A DNA stretch of 64,000 bases from Bromus sterilis (Eukaryota; Streptophyta; Magnoliopsida; Poales; Poaceae), in the NCBI GenBank assembly GCA_950022295.1, contig OX465598.1:95952001-96016000 (forward strand), read 5' to 3'. Below are positions 10,945 through 23,105 of this stretch, in pieces (the stretch's first letter is position 1; each line of letters starts with the position of its first letter). The notes under the pieces are model-generated. The model was given only the letters and a program-made list of their open reading frames with translations. It ran no database searches and was not told the origin of the DNA. The position numbers were made by a program, and so were the translations under genes.

Positions 10945-11862
10945 GGTGGGGAGGGAGGGGGGTTGGATTGGATGCTTTGGACGAGCGAGGTGGTTAATTG
11001 TGGGGTGTCCAATCCAAGCTGGCACGAGGCGAGGCGGCCGTCGCGAGGGGAAGAGAGAGATTCGCCATTTGGCCGCACGGGAATGGCTGGACGCCGGGCA
11101 TTTGGGGCAAGGGATTGGTGGGGGTTTTGGCGTGCCTTGTTATTCTTTTCTTTTTTTCGTCCGTTTATTTATCTTGGCGGCAAGAGAAGAGAAGACGAGG
11201 CACCTAACTGGAGTACAATGGGGGGTATATGCCATGCTGGACCTCAGGGTTTTATTGGTACCGTTGTAATCATCACTCGGAATGGAAGGGACACTTGTCG
11301 TCCACAACGCTTTTGCATAGCTCAGCACGCAGCCCCCCCTCCCCTCCCCTCCAAAACAAAGGCAAGCAGCTCAGCACAGCTCCCTCATGGCCTCATGGGG
11401 AATGGAATATTGCACTGCAATCCTTGCCTGCGTTTTGTTTGTTTGCGTCTAAAGCTTCTTGATTCAATTGTTTGGTGAAATGGGACTATATGTACGCTTA
11501 ATAATACTCCATGGAGAAATTGAGTTTGGTTGATCTTTTATCTGGAAAACGAGGTTTGAACCCTAGCCTCTGAAAGTGCTGTCCACCAAGTTACTAGGGT
11601 GTGCCATTTTCAAATCAATTTAGCTGAAACAAGAAGTGAAACACAACACAACTTGATCACAATCAACTACTAGGAGAATTAAAGCGGTCTGTCACTAACC
11701 TCAACGATGATCCATGGACGCTACAAATAATTAGCAAGAAACGATGGATCAGCAAGCAAGCAAGCAGTCGCAATAATTTCTGTCTGACCACCCTAACTAG
11801 AGAGCTAGGGCCAACCACTTACCAACAGTTTGGAATCGGATGCCGGTCTCGTCCACCCTGAC
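10945..11862. other. Kinase upstream region
   Basis: About 0.9 kb separates the kinase core promoter from copy C. I see no coding domain and no further motif I can defend. Confidence 0.4.
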
Positions 11863-12019
11863 TGTTGAGTATATGGATTATACTAGGAAACATAGATAGC
11901 GTAGGACTCTTCTATCTTAACTCGTACTCCAAATAGATCATTGTACTCCTATATATATGCATCCAAGGCTCAAGCAATAAACATCGATTCCACCAAACCC
12001 TCTCTATCATCCTTCTACA
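11863..12019 (+). repeat. 5' LTR of copy C
   Basis: This 157-bp repeat has TG/CA ends, a TATATATA core and the primer site immediately after it. It closely resembles the LTR of copy A. Confidence 0.88.
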
Positions 12020-13598
12020 TGGTATCAGCCTAAACACAATCTAAACCCTAGCCTCCTCCGTCGCTTCCGCCAGCGCCGCCCCCGAGGCCGATCCATGATC
12101 GCCGGCGCCGGGGGCCGCGCCGCCCGTACCTAGGGTTCGTCCGCCGGTTCTGTGGACCGGCTGCCCTAGAGAGTCTTTTTCCCGATTTCTTGATCCGGGT
12201 TTTTCTCTTCCGCCGGTCGTCTTGATCGACGTCTTTTTTGGTTTTCCGATCTAAGATCGGTTTGCGTCGCCCACCGTCGCCGTCGATCCTCATGCGCCTC
12301 TACTCCGACACCGGCATGACTATCGACTTCATCACCGACAAGGCGGCTTCGCGCGACGTGGCGACCCGTGGTAGCCTTCCGCGCGTCAGCCTGCCCGTCA
12401 CCCTCGCCGAACGTCGTCGCCTTCGTTTCAGATCAGGAGTCCTCCGCCACCATCATCGCCCCCGTACCACGCCGGCTGCCCCCGCGTCGGCTCGCCCGCG
12501 CCGGCCGGTTCTGCTTGGTCCCCATCGCCATGATCACGCCGAGTAGCGCCACTCCACCTCGCGGGCGATCGGATTGATCACCCGCCCGCCCGCGATCGGC
12601 CCCATCCGCGCCGCGCAGATGATCCGTACAGTCGTCCGCGTGCGCCTCCGCAGGATCCCGTGAAGAACGTCTCCGAGTACAAGCGCCCATCCACCGATCG
12701 AGAATCGGGCGGCCGCCACACCGCCTCTTCGGGCTGCGGCGCCGCCCCGTGGTTCTCCCGGTGGCTGCCCCGACTTCTTCGCCGCCGCTGCGTCGCCCCC
12801 ACGGGCCGCAGCGCCGCGGCGCGCAGTCTACGCCGCCGCCCTGAGGCCGTCCCCGCGGTTGCACCCACCCGCGCGCTGCCGTCGCGTCGCCCCTTCGGGC
12901 CGTAGTGCCGCTGCCCGCGGTCACCGCCACCCCGAGGCCGTCCGCTCCAGGTAGTCCCCGAGGCTGCACCGACCCTCGCGTTGCCGTTGCGTCGCCCCGT
13001 CGGGCCGTAGCGAGCGTGGCACGCGGTCCTTGCAACCGCCCCGAGGTCTTCCCCGCCGTCGCCCCTGACACGCGCGCCGCCACTGCGTCGCCCCTCGGGC
13101 CGTAGCGCCGCGACACGCGGTCCGCTCCGCTGTCTGCGCGCGTTGACGCCCCGGTGGCACGCGCCGCGCCACCTCTTTTGGCGCGGGAACGCCACCGTCC
13201 GCGCCTGGTCTTCGTCATGCTGTCGGATCATCGCCTACTTCGAGCACCGTCGTCGCCGTGCCACCCGCGCCGCTGTCGCTCACCCAAGCCGCGCCGACAC
13301 CCTGTTCGCCGTTGCCGCTCACCCGAGCCACGCCGCCTCTACCGGCGACCGACGCGGACCCCCCCCCCACGGGCTGCCTCTGGTTCCATCGACTTCATCG
13401 CCGTCCATCCTCTTCGTCTTCGTCCAGCACCAGCTCATCGTCAGCGTCACCGTCATCTTCCTCGACCGCTTCATCTAGCTCCGGCAACAACGCTGACTCC
13501 ACCCTCGGCACCTTCTACCCCCCGCCGAGTTGCGCCGTAACCGTCGTCGAGCCCTTCTCTGCTGGTCCCTCCGACATGGCGTACAACTCCTACTGGTC

Positions 13599-13800
13599 CC
13601 CGTCTACGCATGCCCGGTACTGGCAACACCGGTGTGTGCCTTCATCTACGACGTGTTCCCGGGCCTGGCAAGCCTGGTGCGGCGCTTCGTCGACATTCTT
13701 CGTCTGTCTACGCATGCCCGGTGCTGGCAACACCGACGCGTGCCTTCGTCTACGACGTGTCTCCGGGATTGGCAAACCCGACGCGACGCTTCGTCAACAC
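13599..13800 (+). repeat. Tandem duplication of about 100 bp within copy C
   Basis: Two adjacent blocks (about 13599-13700 and 13706-13800) both begin GTCTACGCATGCCCGGT and continue with TGGCAACACC, a CTACGACGTGT segment and GCGCTTCGTC-like ends. Copies A and B lack this module, which accounts for part of C's greater length. Confidence 0.75.
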
Positions 13801-14203
13801 CGTCTCCTTCCGGACGTCACCAGCATCTTCTTCGCGACGTCCCGTACTATGACTGACGACCGCTCGCTAGTGCCGCTCTTCCTGAGCCGCGCTGCGCTCC
13901 TGACTTCCTTGCACCCGCGGCTCCTCGGTGACTACCTCGACACCGGCTACCCCGACTCGACATCGACCACGGAATTTCTCGCACGGCTACCTCGACTACG
14001 GCTTCACCACACTACGCTCTTGGCTACTTCGACAACGACACAAAGGGCTACCGCCTGCTTGGGAACCTCGTTGGCTTTCACTCCAGCCACAAGCTCCGCG
14101 ATGCGTCGACCGTTACGACTGTGGCGGGGATGTCCGTTGGCTCCGCCTTCGGATTATTCTTCAGTCTCACCGTCTGCGTCACTACGTTGTGACTGCGGGG
14201 GGA

Positions 14204-14360
14204 TGTTGAGTATATGAATTATACTAGGAAACATAGATAGCGTAGGACTCTTTTACCTTGACTTGTACTTCAAGTAGATCATTGTACTCCTATATATATG
14301 CCTCCAAGGCTCAAGCAATAAACATCGATTCCACCAAACCCTCTCTATCATCCTTCTACA
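14204..14360 (+). repeat. 3' LTR of copy C
   Basis: This is the 157-bp partner of 11863-12019, with about eight substitutions. The target duplication CTGAC follows it directly. Confidence 0.88.
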
Positions 14361-17252
14361 CTGACGCCTCACGCAATAACCTTCCCTTTAGTTCGTACAA
14401 CAACGTTCAGTGACATAACCAAGCATTCTTAACTGTTTTCCTCCTCTGAAAGCATGCCTGCGTTTTCTTTGGTGTATGTGCTTGATTTGATGTGCAACCG
14501 CAAGAAGACCAATATTGTGATTGTTAACTGTACCTTGTAGCTTGCCCCCAGGGTTTTCTTCCGGATTGGCCCTTTCCCAATTCAACTTGAACAACCTGGT
14601 GAGTGTGGTGGCAAAGGCACGTCCTGTTGAAGAGATCTCTTCTCCGATTCTCTTCCCCGTTGCCGTTGCGGCATAAAACGGGATGGATGGGATGGAAGAA
14701 TTGCGTGGCAAGGCTCCCCCCCCTTTTCCTTTCTACAAGTAACCTTTTTGGCTTTCCATTTCCACTAAAAATAGATTGCTCATCATTATAAAATGCATAC
14801 TTAATTCGTAGACTGGACGCACTATTTGCTTATCCTGTTGCCCTTCTTGATTTGCAGCTACTGCTAGCAGTAGTATATTTTGTTTCTCGACCTACCTACC
14901 CTCTGCAACAACAATATATGATGCTGACATTTGAACCTGGTTTGTTACTATGCCGTTTCAAAGCGCCAGAAATGAATTATATATTGACCTGGTACGGAGT
15001 TGTAGATAGATAGATTAGAGAATGCAATCGTTTCCATCTTCAGAAACTAGTTGATTAGTAAGCCTGATAACAATTTGTAAAGCTCCTGACAGTGACTGTT
15101 TATATGCGATGGCTTGAGGATCTTGCGTAAATCACAACTTGTTGATTAAGACTGTTCATTTGGCAACCGACAACGTTTCAAGTCAAGAGGAGCTCTGTTT
15201 TTCGTGCCAAACATTTGGCTTAAAGGTCTTGATCATCACTCATCAGTCTAGACTATGTAAAGGCATCAGAACTAGGGCAGTATTTCATGGTTCTGGAAGA
15301 AATTACCACCTGATCAGTGGCATGATTAGTTGGACAAGATGAAATATTTTCTTCCGTGGTATCCTTAGCAATGATAAAAGGAGTTGCTGAATGCGGTTGT
15401 TGCAACAGTATCTTCTACATTCAGATAGAAAAACACACAGCAGCATTTTTCCGAACCAACATTACAGTATTTTCAGGTCGAGTGTCACAACACCACTGTC
15501 CCATGATCCGAACAGCAGCTAAAAGGCGATGATGCGGCAGTTTAATAAGCAGAGAAAATCAAGACGTGCACGAGATTATATTGTTTCGCTCTTTTCAACC
15601 ACTCCGTGGGCGCGCGCGTGGACCTAAACTATTCTGCATGAAATCCCAGCTGCATCCGCTGGGCGATAGCCATCAGCACATCACCCATCGTGCCTTGCAT
15701 GCGCGCCATTTCTGAATGAACGACAGAGGATCTGCTGCGGGCTATCCATGAATGATCCATCCCGTCGGCGTCAGATCAGATCATCAGACCACCACGCATG
15801 GATCATGGATGGATCGCCAGCAAGATCGATGGCTTAGTAGCCCCCAAGTTTCTTGGTTTAATGTCGCGTCCGGCGATGTGAAGCTAACTTGGTAGCTAGC
15901 AGTCGAGCATCAGAGTTCAGAGAGGAAGGACCGGAGGCCCCAACCGTCGATGTCCGTCGCATAAATACTAACGGAAAGGAAACGAAAATAAAAACGTGGG
16001 CGTACGACATGCAGAAATTAACGTGCCGCACACGCCCATCGCTGTCGCGGGATATGAGCAGGGTAGCCATTTGCGTCCTGATCAATATATACGATTTGGT
16101 TGCAGATTTTGCTTACTTGCGTCAGACAATGCTGTTGTGCCTTTTTCATTTTTCGTTGACAGGAACACAACAGGCTGCACGTACCTTCCATCAATTTTCT
16201 TTGATTGATTCAGAGTTTTCCTTCACGCATGCAACTGTCCATGAAATGGAAGTATAATGCTATCTCAATTCTCAATAATGAATATGCAGAAGATTTTCTG
16301 GAGAAAGGGCCGGGGTTTGCAACTTGTGCCAAGCTAGCTAGCTACGTACTGCTGCAGCCTTTCTTGGGCTGGCTCAAATGGATTGCCGTGCACGCCTTGG
16401 TGCGCAAGAAGGGATCTGTGATCTCGAACAGCGGGTGAAGGGATCGAAAGAGATCGATCGATGGGGGTGAAGGAAATGCATTTTGTGCAAGTAAAGTCAC
16501 GCCAATTAGTTTAAGCTTACTTGCAAGTCTCCCCACAGCACTATGACCACATACGCATCATGCATACTCACTCCTCCCTCAGCAATCAATCATGGAGGGA
16601 GGCCTAAACTAATGGAATGTTATCCTCTATGGGATTGTTATTATTTACACTACTACTACATCCTCATAGCTAATCATTGGGCAGGAGAGGATGCAACAAC
16701 ATTTAGGACATTTTGCTGTTCCATCATTGCTGAAAGACAGTAACTTGAAGGACTCGTCGGGCGAGCTGTACAGTGTCTTGCTGGCCAAGTGGTGCCCACG
16801 GGAATTCCAGAGTACAGTACGTTTTATTAGTTCTCCCACAGGCTGGGAGGTAGGCTGTCATTGCAATTTGCAAATCTAGTCTGAGAAAACAAAGAAGTTG
16901 TTTTTGCCGGGAACGTAGAAGAGTTTTTGTGTTGGAAATTGGAAAGAGGGCGACGTGGAAGCCTGGGGTCCAATCGCTAGCTCGTCGTCAACAGAGCGCA
17001 CAAGATCGACATGCGTGGGGTGACGACAGCAACCGATACTTTCTTCTGGTTTTGTTAAGACAATGCAGACTAGTACGTCATCGTTACGCTAGATTATTGT
17101 CTATAGTTAATTAGGAGTTTAGGACATAGAGGTGCACTTAAAGCTAGTACTTAGCTAATCCAGCACGGGCCATGCCCATGAACATGCATACAACGTGCCG
17201 AAGTTCGTTGGTGCTTGGTTTGCCTCGCTTGCTTTTGACGTGGGTTCAACAA
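14361..17252. other. Intergenic stretch without supported gene
   Basis: This 2.9 kb between copy C and the Helitron has only short, unconvincing open frames. I found no terminal repeats, no LINE or transposase remnant and no RNA gene. Confidence 0.4.
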
Positions 17253-20250
17253 TCTCTACTACCTAAAAAAAGGCTAACCCTCACAGTCTTCTTCGCTTTT
17301 TGCCAAGGTTTTCGTCAACCATTTATACCCCAACCAACATCCTATCTCTATTACTCCTCACGCTTCATCGACCATCCCATGACCCTCACGTATCAATCAT
17401 CATTAAGGATGTTAATTAATATACCTTTGCAACTTCTCCAGCGTTTACCTTTGTCCTTCCTCTATCCCACTAAATCAGCGCTTTCCCCAGTAATTTTAGA
17501 AAGGAGTGCTATCCTTGCCCACCTTGCATTGATCCCCGTCGTCATAATTTTTCTCGACCCTTCCTTCCTTTTCCCATGACAAGAACTGATCGCCTAGGGT
17601 TTGTGCCTGCTGCCGCCTTCGCACTCCTTGTCTATATCCCTGCATCTTAGTGGCCGAGCGCGCCGCCTAGCCGAGCTCTATCATCTCGTGGTGGTCCGCC
17701 ATCGTGGTCGCCTTCTCCCTCGAGGTCCATGGCGTCCACCTTGTAATGCATCTACTTCCGGGCGCGCTCCATCTGCACGAGGTTGCTGCGGCCGTCTACT
17801 GCGGCGAGGAGGACGATGTATAGGAGCTCCAGTGGCCATGCATGGTGGACGGCCTCCGCTCAAATGCATCTCGATCTGCGACATGTCCGGCACCTCCTCC
17901 TCTCGCCCACCTATCCCCAGTTCAAACGGCTCTAAGACCATGAGCACGAACACTATCTGCAGGGTAGGAGTTATTGGAAAAGAACTGAAGAAGCATTGAC
18001 ATGGGAGATAGTGGGGTAGTTGACTAGCTGTAAGCCTGTAACAGTGTGTTACAACATCACTGTTATAGCAGAGGTGTCTGACCCTCTTTCTTGCAGGAAG
18101 TGATGAATGATAACTCAGTAAGTAAGAGTAGATTTTCACAGTCTGTGCGAGATCCCTCTTTCTTCTTCCAATCTGTCAAACTAACTTTTTGTACCTTTGT
18201 TGATCTTCTCTTTGTTCGGAGTAAATTTCTCACTGCTTTCCTAATGGAACTCCTTTGCTAGAACCCGAGCCTGATGATAATTTTGATAAGGATGTATACG
18301 AGCGGTGCACGATATTATATCAAGCATATAAATCATCCAATGTGTAAATATTCAGTCATATTTTTTACCATGCCGGCATGCCCCTATAATCGATCAGACT
18401 AAACAAAAGGTGAAAATTTAGATCCAATGAATCAAAAAGAATTAGGGGGAAGGTGCACGATCTGCAACGCAGAAAGAAGCGGTATGCAATGATATTTTTA
18501 TTTACAGTGTGAAAATCTCTTGGGTATCCTCGGTCTTGTTTTTATTCTACTCGTGTTGATATACTCCAAGATTACACCCCCGCAAAAAAAAGATTACAAA
18601 TTGAGTAATTTTAAGAATTAGATAATGGCAAAATCTTTTGTGGTGCTCCATTTAAGAATTCAAGATTACGAATTAATTTTTTTCAGTATCTTAAATTTGG
18701 GACCAGTAATTTTAGTATCTTCCCAACATCTGCATGTAATACACCTACTTTATTCTTTCTTTCATAGTAGCACATCACCTGGGGAGAAACTTCTTTTTAA
18801 AATTGAAAACCAGTAGTAAGTGCTGATTGCATAAGCATGTGAATGATCTCTTGGTAGAAGAATTTAATTCCCTACTGAACGTAAGATTGTTCTTTCCTGA
18901 ATATATTGACACAGAAAATAACTATAAATCTATCTATTATGTCTCTTGGCATATTCTGAATTTTTAGGGACAGCGCAAACCTGATAATAAATATGTAGTT
19001 GTCTTCCCGATGATGCAGGCGACATGCAACGCCATGTATCGTTGTTGTTTCTTCTCCCACACAATATACTCCCTCCGTTTCTTTTTACTCCGCATATAAG
19101 GTTTGGTCAAAGTCAAGCTTGATAAAGTTTGATCATTTTTATACAAAAATCTATCAACATTCATAATATGAAACCAATATCATTAAAAGCATCATGATAT
19201 TAGTTTTCATATGGTATAACTTTTATATTGTGGATGTTGATACTTTTTAATATAAATTTAGTCAAACTTTATCAAATTTGACTTTGACCAAATCTTATAT
19301 GCGAAGTAAAAAGAAACGAAGGTACCTTTAGTGTCCGGTTTGGACGTATTTGTGCTTTTCCACTTAATACAATTTTTGTTTTATGCTAACCTTCTTTTAG
19401 GTTTTCAGCTCTAGGATTTTTTTGCGGGGTTTCCGCTCTAGGATTTACCTTTTAGGATACCCCAAAAAATATTTATAGGTGTGTTTTCCCATGAAGATGC
19501 CTTGGTTTTAACACATTTTTTATATTAGAGTTTTCTGCACTATTTTGCCCCAATATTTTTATCTCTTAGGGAGTAATTGATGGTGAAGATTCTAGCTTAT
19601 TGTATTTTGTGAGGCTATAAACCTTTAAAAATAGATTTGCGAGGGATGTTAGAGTAAGGGCGGATAAAGAGAATCGAAGTGATGAGAAGGATGGGCTTGC
19701 AATGAGGATGGTGACCGTTGGGAGAAAAGATGAGCTATTTGTTGGTATATGAATGGAGACAATATAATGTAACATTCAAAACATATTTTTAAATCATCAT
19801 TGTTTTTTTGGTACTTCGTGGCAAAGCACGTGCATTCGGCTTCCTCGGCGACGGGAGCTTCGACGTGGCGGGACAGAGCTGCGCGGGCAGTGACGTGGGG
19901 AATTGAGAGAGCGTCGATGGTGATGAATAACGACTTACCACAGGGAGTGGGAGGAGAAAATGGGAGAAGAGATATGGTCCGCTCGTGTGTGAAGAGGTAA
20001 GGTCATTGATTTGCGTGTGGCTGTTAGTGAGCGAATGACTAATATTTCTGATATGGTGAATCAAGGAGCAACAAGATTTGTGTGAGCAATCCGACGGCAA
20101 TGAGACAGTTCGCACGACACATCCATATTTCTACAGTCCGCTCTGTATAATTCAGATAAATATAACCCTCCATGAAGTCAGACTATGATCATATTTATCT
20201 TTTTTCAATATATTTTGTATCCCGTGGCAACGCACGGGCATTTTCCTAGT
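17253..20250 (+). mobile_element. Helitron-like element, non-autonomous
   Basis: The left end reads TCTCTACTACCTAAAAAAAG, very close to grass Helitron 5' termini, and follows an A at 17252. The right end has a GC-rich hairpin, CCCGTG-GCAA-CGCACGGG (20221-20238, arms pairing with one slip), then CATTTTCCTAGT, ending in the CTRRT signal CTAGT at 20250 before a T at 20251. Insertion between A and T without target duplication is the Helitron signature. The 3.0-kb body has no Rep/helicase domain, so it would depend on an autonomous partner. It contains a GC-rich block at 17600-17990 unlike its AT-rich surroundings, possibly captured sequence that I could not identify, and a Stowaway MITE at 19069-19322. 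The ends are well supported. That both belong to one insertion is inferred. Confidence 0.72.
19069..19322. mobile_element. Stowaway-type MITE (254 bp, TSD TA)
   Basis: The element starts CTCCCTCCGTTTC and ends GAAACGAAGG, between TA dinucleotides at 19067-19068 and 19323-19324. Its arms pair over more than 40 bp, with GGTCAAAG near one end and CTTTGACC near the other. It lies inside the Helitron, so it probably inserted later. Confidence 0.88.
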
Positions 20251-20503
20251 TCATATATACTTATATATGTGTCATAGGACCCCCCCCCCAGGTAGACGTT
20301 TAATTGTTTAAATCAAACGACTAGGATATATTTTACCATTCAGCGAGGATTTACATTTACTTGTGGATTGGTTCATATGTAATTTCCCGCAAAACTAAAA
20401 TAAATCTATCAAAAATTGTGAAAGTTCGAACCGTCGCCATGTAGAACTCCGATACCCCCAACCCACATAAAGTTTGCGATTTCATCACTTCATTCTTGTT
20501 GTA
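20251..20503. other. Short spacer with poly-C run
   Basis: A run of ten C bases begins near 20281. No gene is seen. Confidence 0.4.
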
Positions 20504-20604
20504 TCCCCTCCGTCCATAATAAATGTCGTTGAAATGGATATATCTAGCCCTGAAATACGTCTAGATGCATCCATTTTATGGCGATTAATATGAAACGGAG
20601 GGAG
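20504..20604. mobile_element. Stowaway-type MITE (about 101 bp, TA-flanked)
   Basis: Inverted ends CCCTCCGTCC and GAAACGGAGGGAG are flanked by TA on both sides. The interior arms ATGGATATATCTAG and CTAGATGCATCCAT also pair imperfectly. The first terminal base has changed. Confidence 0.75.
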
Positions 20605-20744
20605 TATTTCATCGTTTTTCCTGACGAATGTTGCTATCGCACCACCACTGCATTCACTAAGGCTTCGTCGAACCTCATCCACATCGCCTGGTCACCACGC
20701 CGCTTTGCCAACGCAATCATTCCATCTCTTGTCTGTCCGCCGAG

Positions 20745-22023
20745 CATGTATCGATGACGTCTATGATGGTGATCTCGCCAGGGAAATGTTAGACAAAATG
20801 TCTGTGCCAAATTTTCGTTCTTCTTTCAAGCAAAGAATTCAGACATGGAATACATATACGAAAACTTCATCGAGTCATCTAATGAGAAAGAATATACAAA
20901 TGAAACAATGATGATGCAAGCAGTCCTTGTAGACGGAGAGCATGCAGAATAACATGTTCTCAATCTCAAGGGGTCGATTAAGGGTCATAAAGTGCTGAAT
21001 CAAAATAGGGCACATGGGCATTTCACGTTGATGGACAACTAGTTTTCTTGAAAATGCCCTATTAACGGACAATATTTGCTGGTGATTTCGGATGCGAGAG
21101 AATGTGTTCGATCATATCGTCTACCCTAACATCCGGTCCTACAATCACTACTTCATCTTGAAGAAGGATGCCGTAGGGAAAACTGGATTCTCCACTTCCT
21201 AGAAGTGCACGACTGCATTGCAAATGCTTGCATATGACATTAATGTGGACTCATAGGATGAGTACCTTTAGATGCTTGAGAGCACACACGTAGACGACAT
21301 GGCAACATTTTCTATTGTAATGGTTGAGGTGTTTGACCCATAATACTTGAGAGGATCTATCATCACGAACAACTAAATGCTCATGGGAATGTCAAAAGCA
21401 AAAGGATGGCCAAGTATACTCGAATCTTTTGGTTGCATGCATTAGAGATGGAATAACTACCCATATGCTCTTCACATGCAACATCATAGTCATATGAAGA
21501 AGAACACCATCACCCTCGAATCAGATGCTTCACAGGACCTCTGGATTTGGCACATTTTCACAATAATATCAATGTGTTGCAACATTCTCAATTTTTCAAT
21601 TGGTTGATTGAAGGACATGCTCCTCCATGCAACTATACTATCAACGGGCATGAGTCCAACATGGGCTACTATTTGGTTGATGCCATTTATCCTCAGTGGG
21701 CGATCTTCATCAAAACCATCTCTGAGCTAGTATATAAGAAAAAAAACTCACTTTGACCAAAGACAAGGAGCTAGAAAGGATGTGGAAAAGGCATTTGGAG
21801 TGCTCTAAACCCGTTTTACAGTTGTCTGAGGAGCTTACAAATATGGGATACAAAGACCTCGTGGAAAGTGGTGACATGCTGTGTGATCAAGCACAACATG
21901 ATCATGGAGGATGATGGTGAAGCTATTGTTAGAGGAGTACAATTTGAGAACATGGGTGATCCTATTCAATTTCCATATCAAAATTCAACCATAATTAATG
22001 AGTTCATCCAAATGCATCAATAA
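20745..22023 (+). pseudogene. PIF/Harbinger-type transposase pseudogene
   Basis: Pieces in all three plus-strand frames add up to a plant Harbinger transposase. Around 20960-21060 a block resembles the LNLKGSIKGH...LMD N-terminal region. Near 21190-21240 is HDCIANACIWH-like coding. At 21547-21756 a clear catalytic-region block reads AHFHNNINVLQHSQFFN followed by GYYLVDAIYPQWA. The block after 21760 corresponds to the RKDVEKAFGVLQ region. Stops and frameshifts interrupt it several times, so it is dead. The family normally inserts at TWA trinucleotides with short inverted ends, and I could not delimit the host element's ends. The assignment rests on recognising conserved blocks by eye. Confidence 0.7.
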
Positions 22024-22208
22024 ATTTTACATTGTACAATTCATGAACAACTCAAAGGATACCTAATTGAGCATTTATGGACTATTAAGAAGAAAAATAG
22101 AACATATGTGCAAGTTAAATTCAAGTGTGAACTAATTTATTTGAATGTATTATTGAATCTATTTTTTTAGTGTTATGGATTTTAGGAAAAAGACATAGGT
22201 GGGCATTT

Positions 22209-22365
22209 AAGGGATAGTGTTGATGGCCGACTCTCGTACCAGGTGTCTATGGAAGAATACTATGTTCGTTTTGGAAATCAATGTTAAAGATGCCCTTATA
22301 AAAATGTGATATTATTTTAGTGGAGTGTGACGCTTTCATTGATGGTAAAGTCGATGTGATGGGAT
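22209..22365 (+). repeat. Direct repeat, copy 1 (partner at 23641-23800)
   Basis: The block starts TTTAAGGGATAGTGTTG and continues with GACTCTCGTACCAG and GAAATCAATGTTAA. It matches 23641-23800 at roughly three quarters of positions. The pair brackets a LINE fragment and a GC-rich segment. Confidence 0.6.
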
Positions 22366-22379
22366 TGTGTTGAATGGAC

Positions 22380-23075
22380 GACTCTCTTATGCAAACCAAG
22401 GCTAATACTCAAAGTGCACACACTTTGAAAGGGATTCTAAATACATATTGTAGTAGCTTGGGTCAGCTTGTGAGTAATGCAAAATCTAGCATATTCTTTA
22501 GCCCTGGCACCATAATGTGATTGTGCGTGAGGACATATTTAGGGAGTTGAACATTGTTACTAAGGCTTTATCAGATATGTATTTGCATCTCCCGACAACG
22601 GTGGGGATGGACAAAAGCGATTGCTTCCAACACCTTATTGACAGGGTGTGCAAGAGGTTGAAGGGATGGAAGGAAAAAAAGTATGTCCACACATGGGTAG
22701 GAAGTTCTATTGAAATATGTAATTCAAGTTTTACCATCTTACGCCATTTTGTGTTTAAATTACCCAAAGGTATATGCAAAACCGCAATAGATGAGATGAC
22801 CGAATTTTGGTGGGGTGACAAGGAGGAGAAAAATATGATGCACTAGTTTGCTTGGTGCAAAATGTGCGACCCAAAAAAGAAAGCGGGCTTGGGATACAAA
22901 GACCTTCACAATTTCAACTTTCTATGTTAGCAAAACAGTGTTGGCGTCTAATTCAAAACTCAGAGTGTTTATGTGCACGAGTTTTGAGTGCAAATTATTA
23001 TCCAGATGGAAATATTTTGAAATCATGGCCAAAAGGATCCTCCTTTACTTCAAAGTGTTTAGATTTAATCTTTAG
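22380..23075 (+). pseudogene. LINE reverse-transcriptase C-terminal remnant
   Basis: Plus-strand pieces match the region after the RT active site in plant LINE ORF2. They include a SNAKSSIFFSPGT-like block near 22470-22510, TTVGMDKSDCFQHLIDRV at about 22590-22650, LPKGICK and MTEFWWGDKEEK near 22760-22830, then MLAKQCWRLIQNSECLCARV near 22925-22985 and YYPDGN. Several frame changes and stops break it, and the catalytic part is missing. The order is correct for one LINE copy. It is inactive. Confidence 0.75.
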
Positions 23076-23105
23076 TGTTGTGAACTTTAGGAAAAAGACA
23101 AAGGC

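Larger units (their letters stand above)
11863..14360 (+). mobile_element. Short-LTR non-autonomous retrotransposon, copy C (complete, TSD CTGAC)
   Basis: Two 157-bp LTRs (11863-12019 and 14204-14360) start TGTTGAGTATATG and end CCTTCTACA. CTGAC is duplicated at 11858-11862 and 14361-14365. The primer site TGGTATCAGCC follows the 5' LTR (12020-12030), and a polypurine tract TGCGGGGGGA (14194-14203) precedes the 3' LTR. The LTRs differ at about 8 of 157 positions. The 2.2-kb interior is longer than in copies A and B. It includes an extra tandemly duplicated segment (13599-13800) and several copies of the GCGTCGCCCC...CGGGCCGTAG core. It has no gag-pol domain. It is the longest family member here. 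Confidence 0.9.

Noticed and set aside
12433..13231. Minus-strand open frames of 217-261 codons inside copy C
   Set aside because: They cross the GC-rich repeat core of the element. Similar frames stay open in every phase and in the repeats of copies A and B, so composition explains them.
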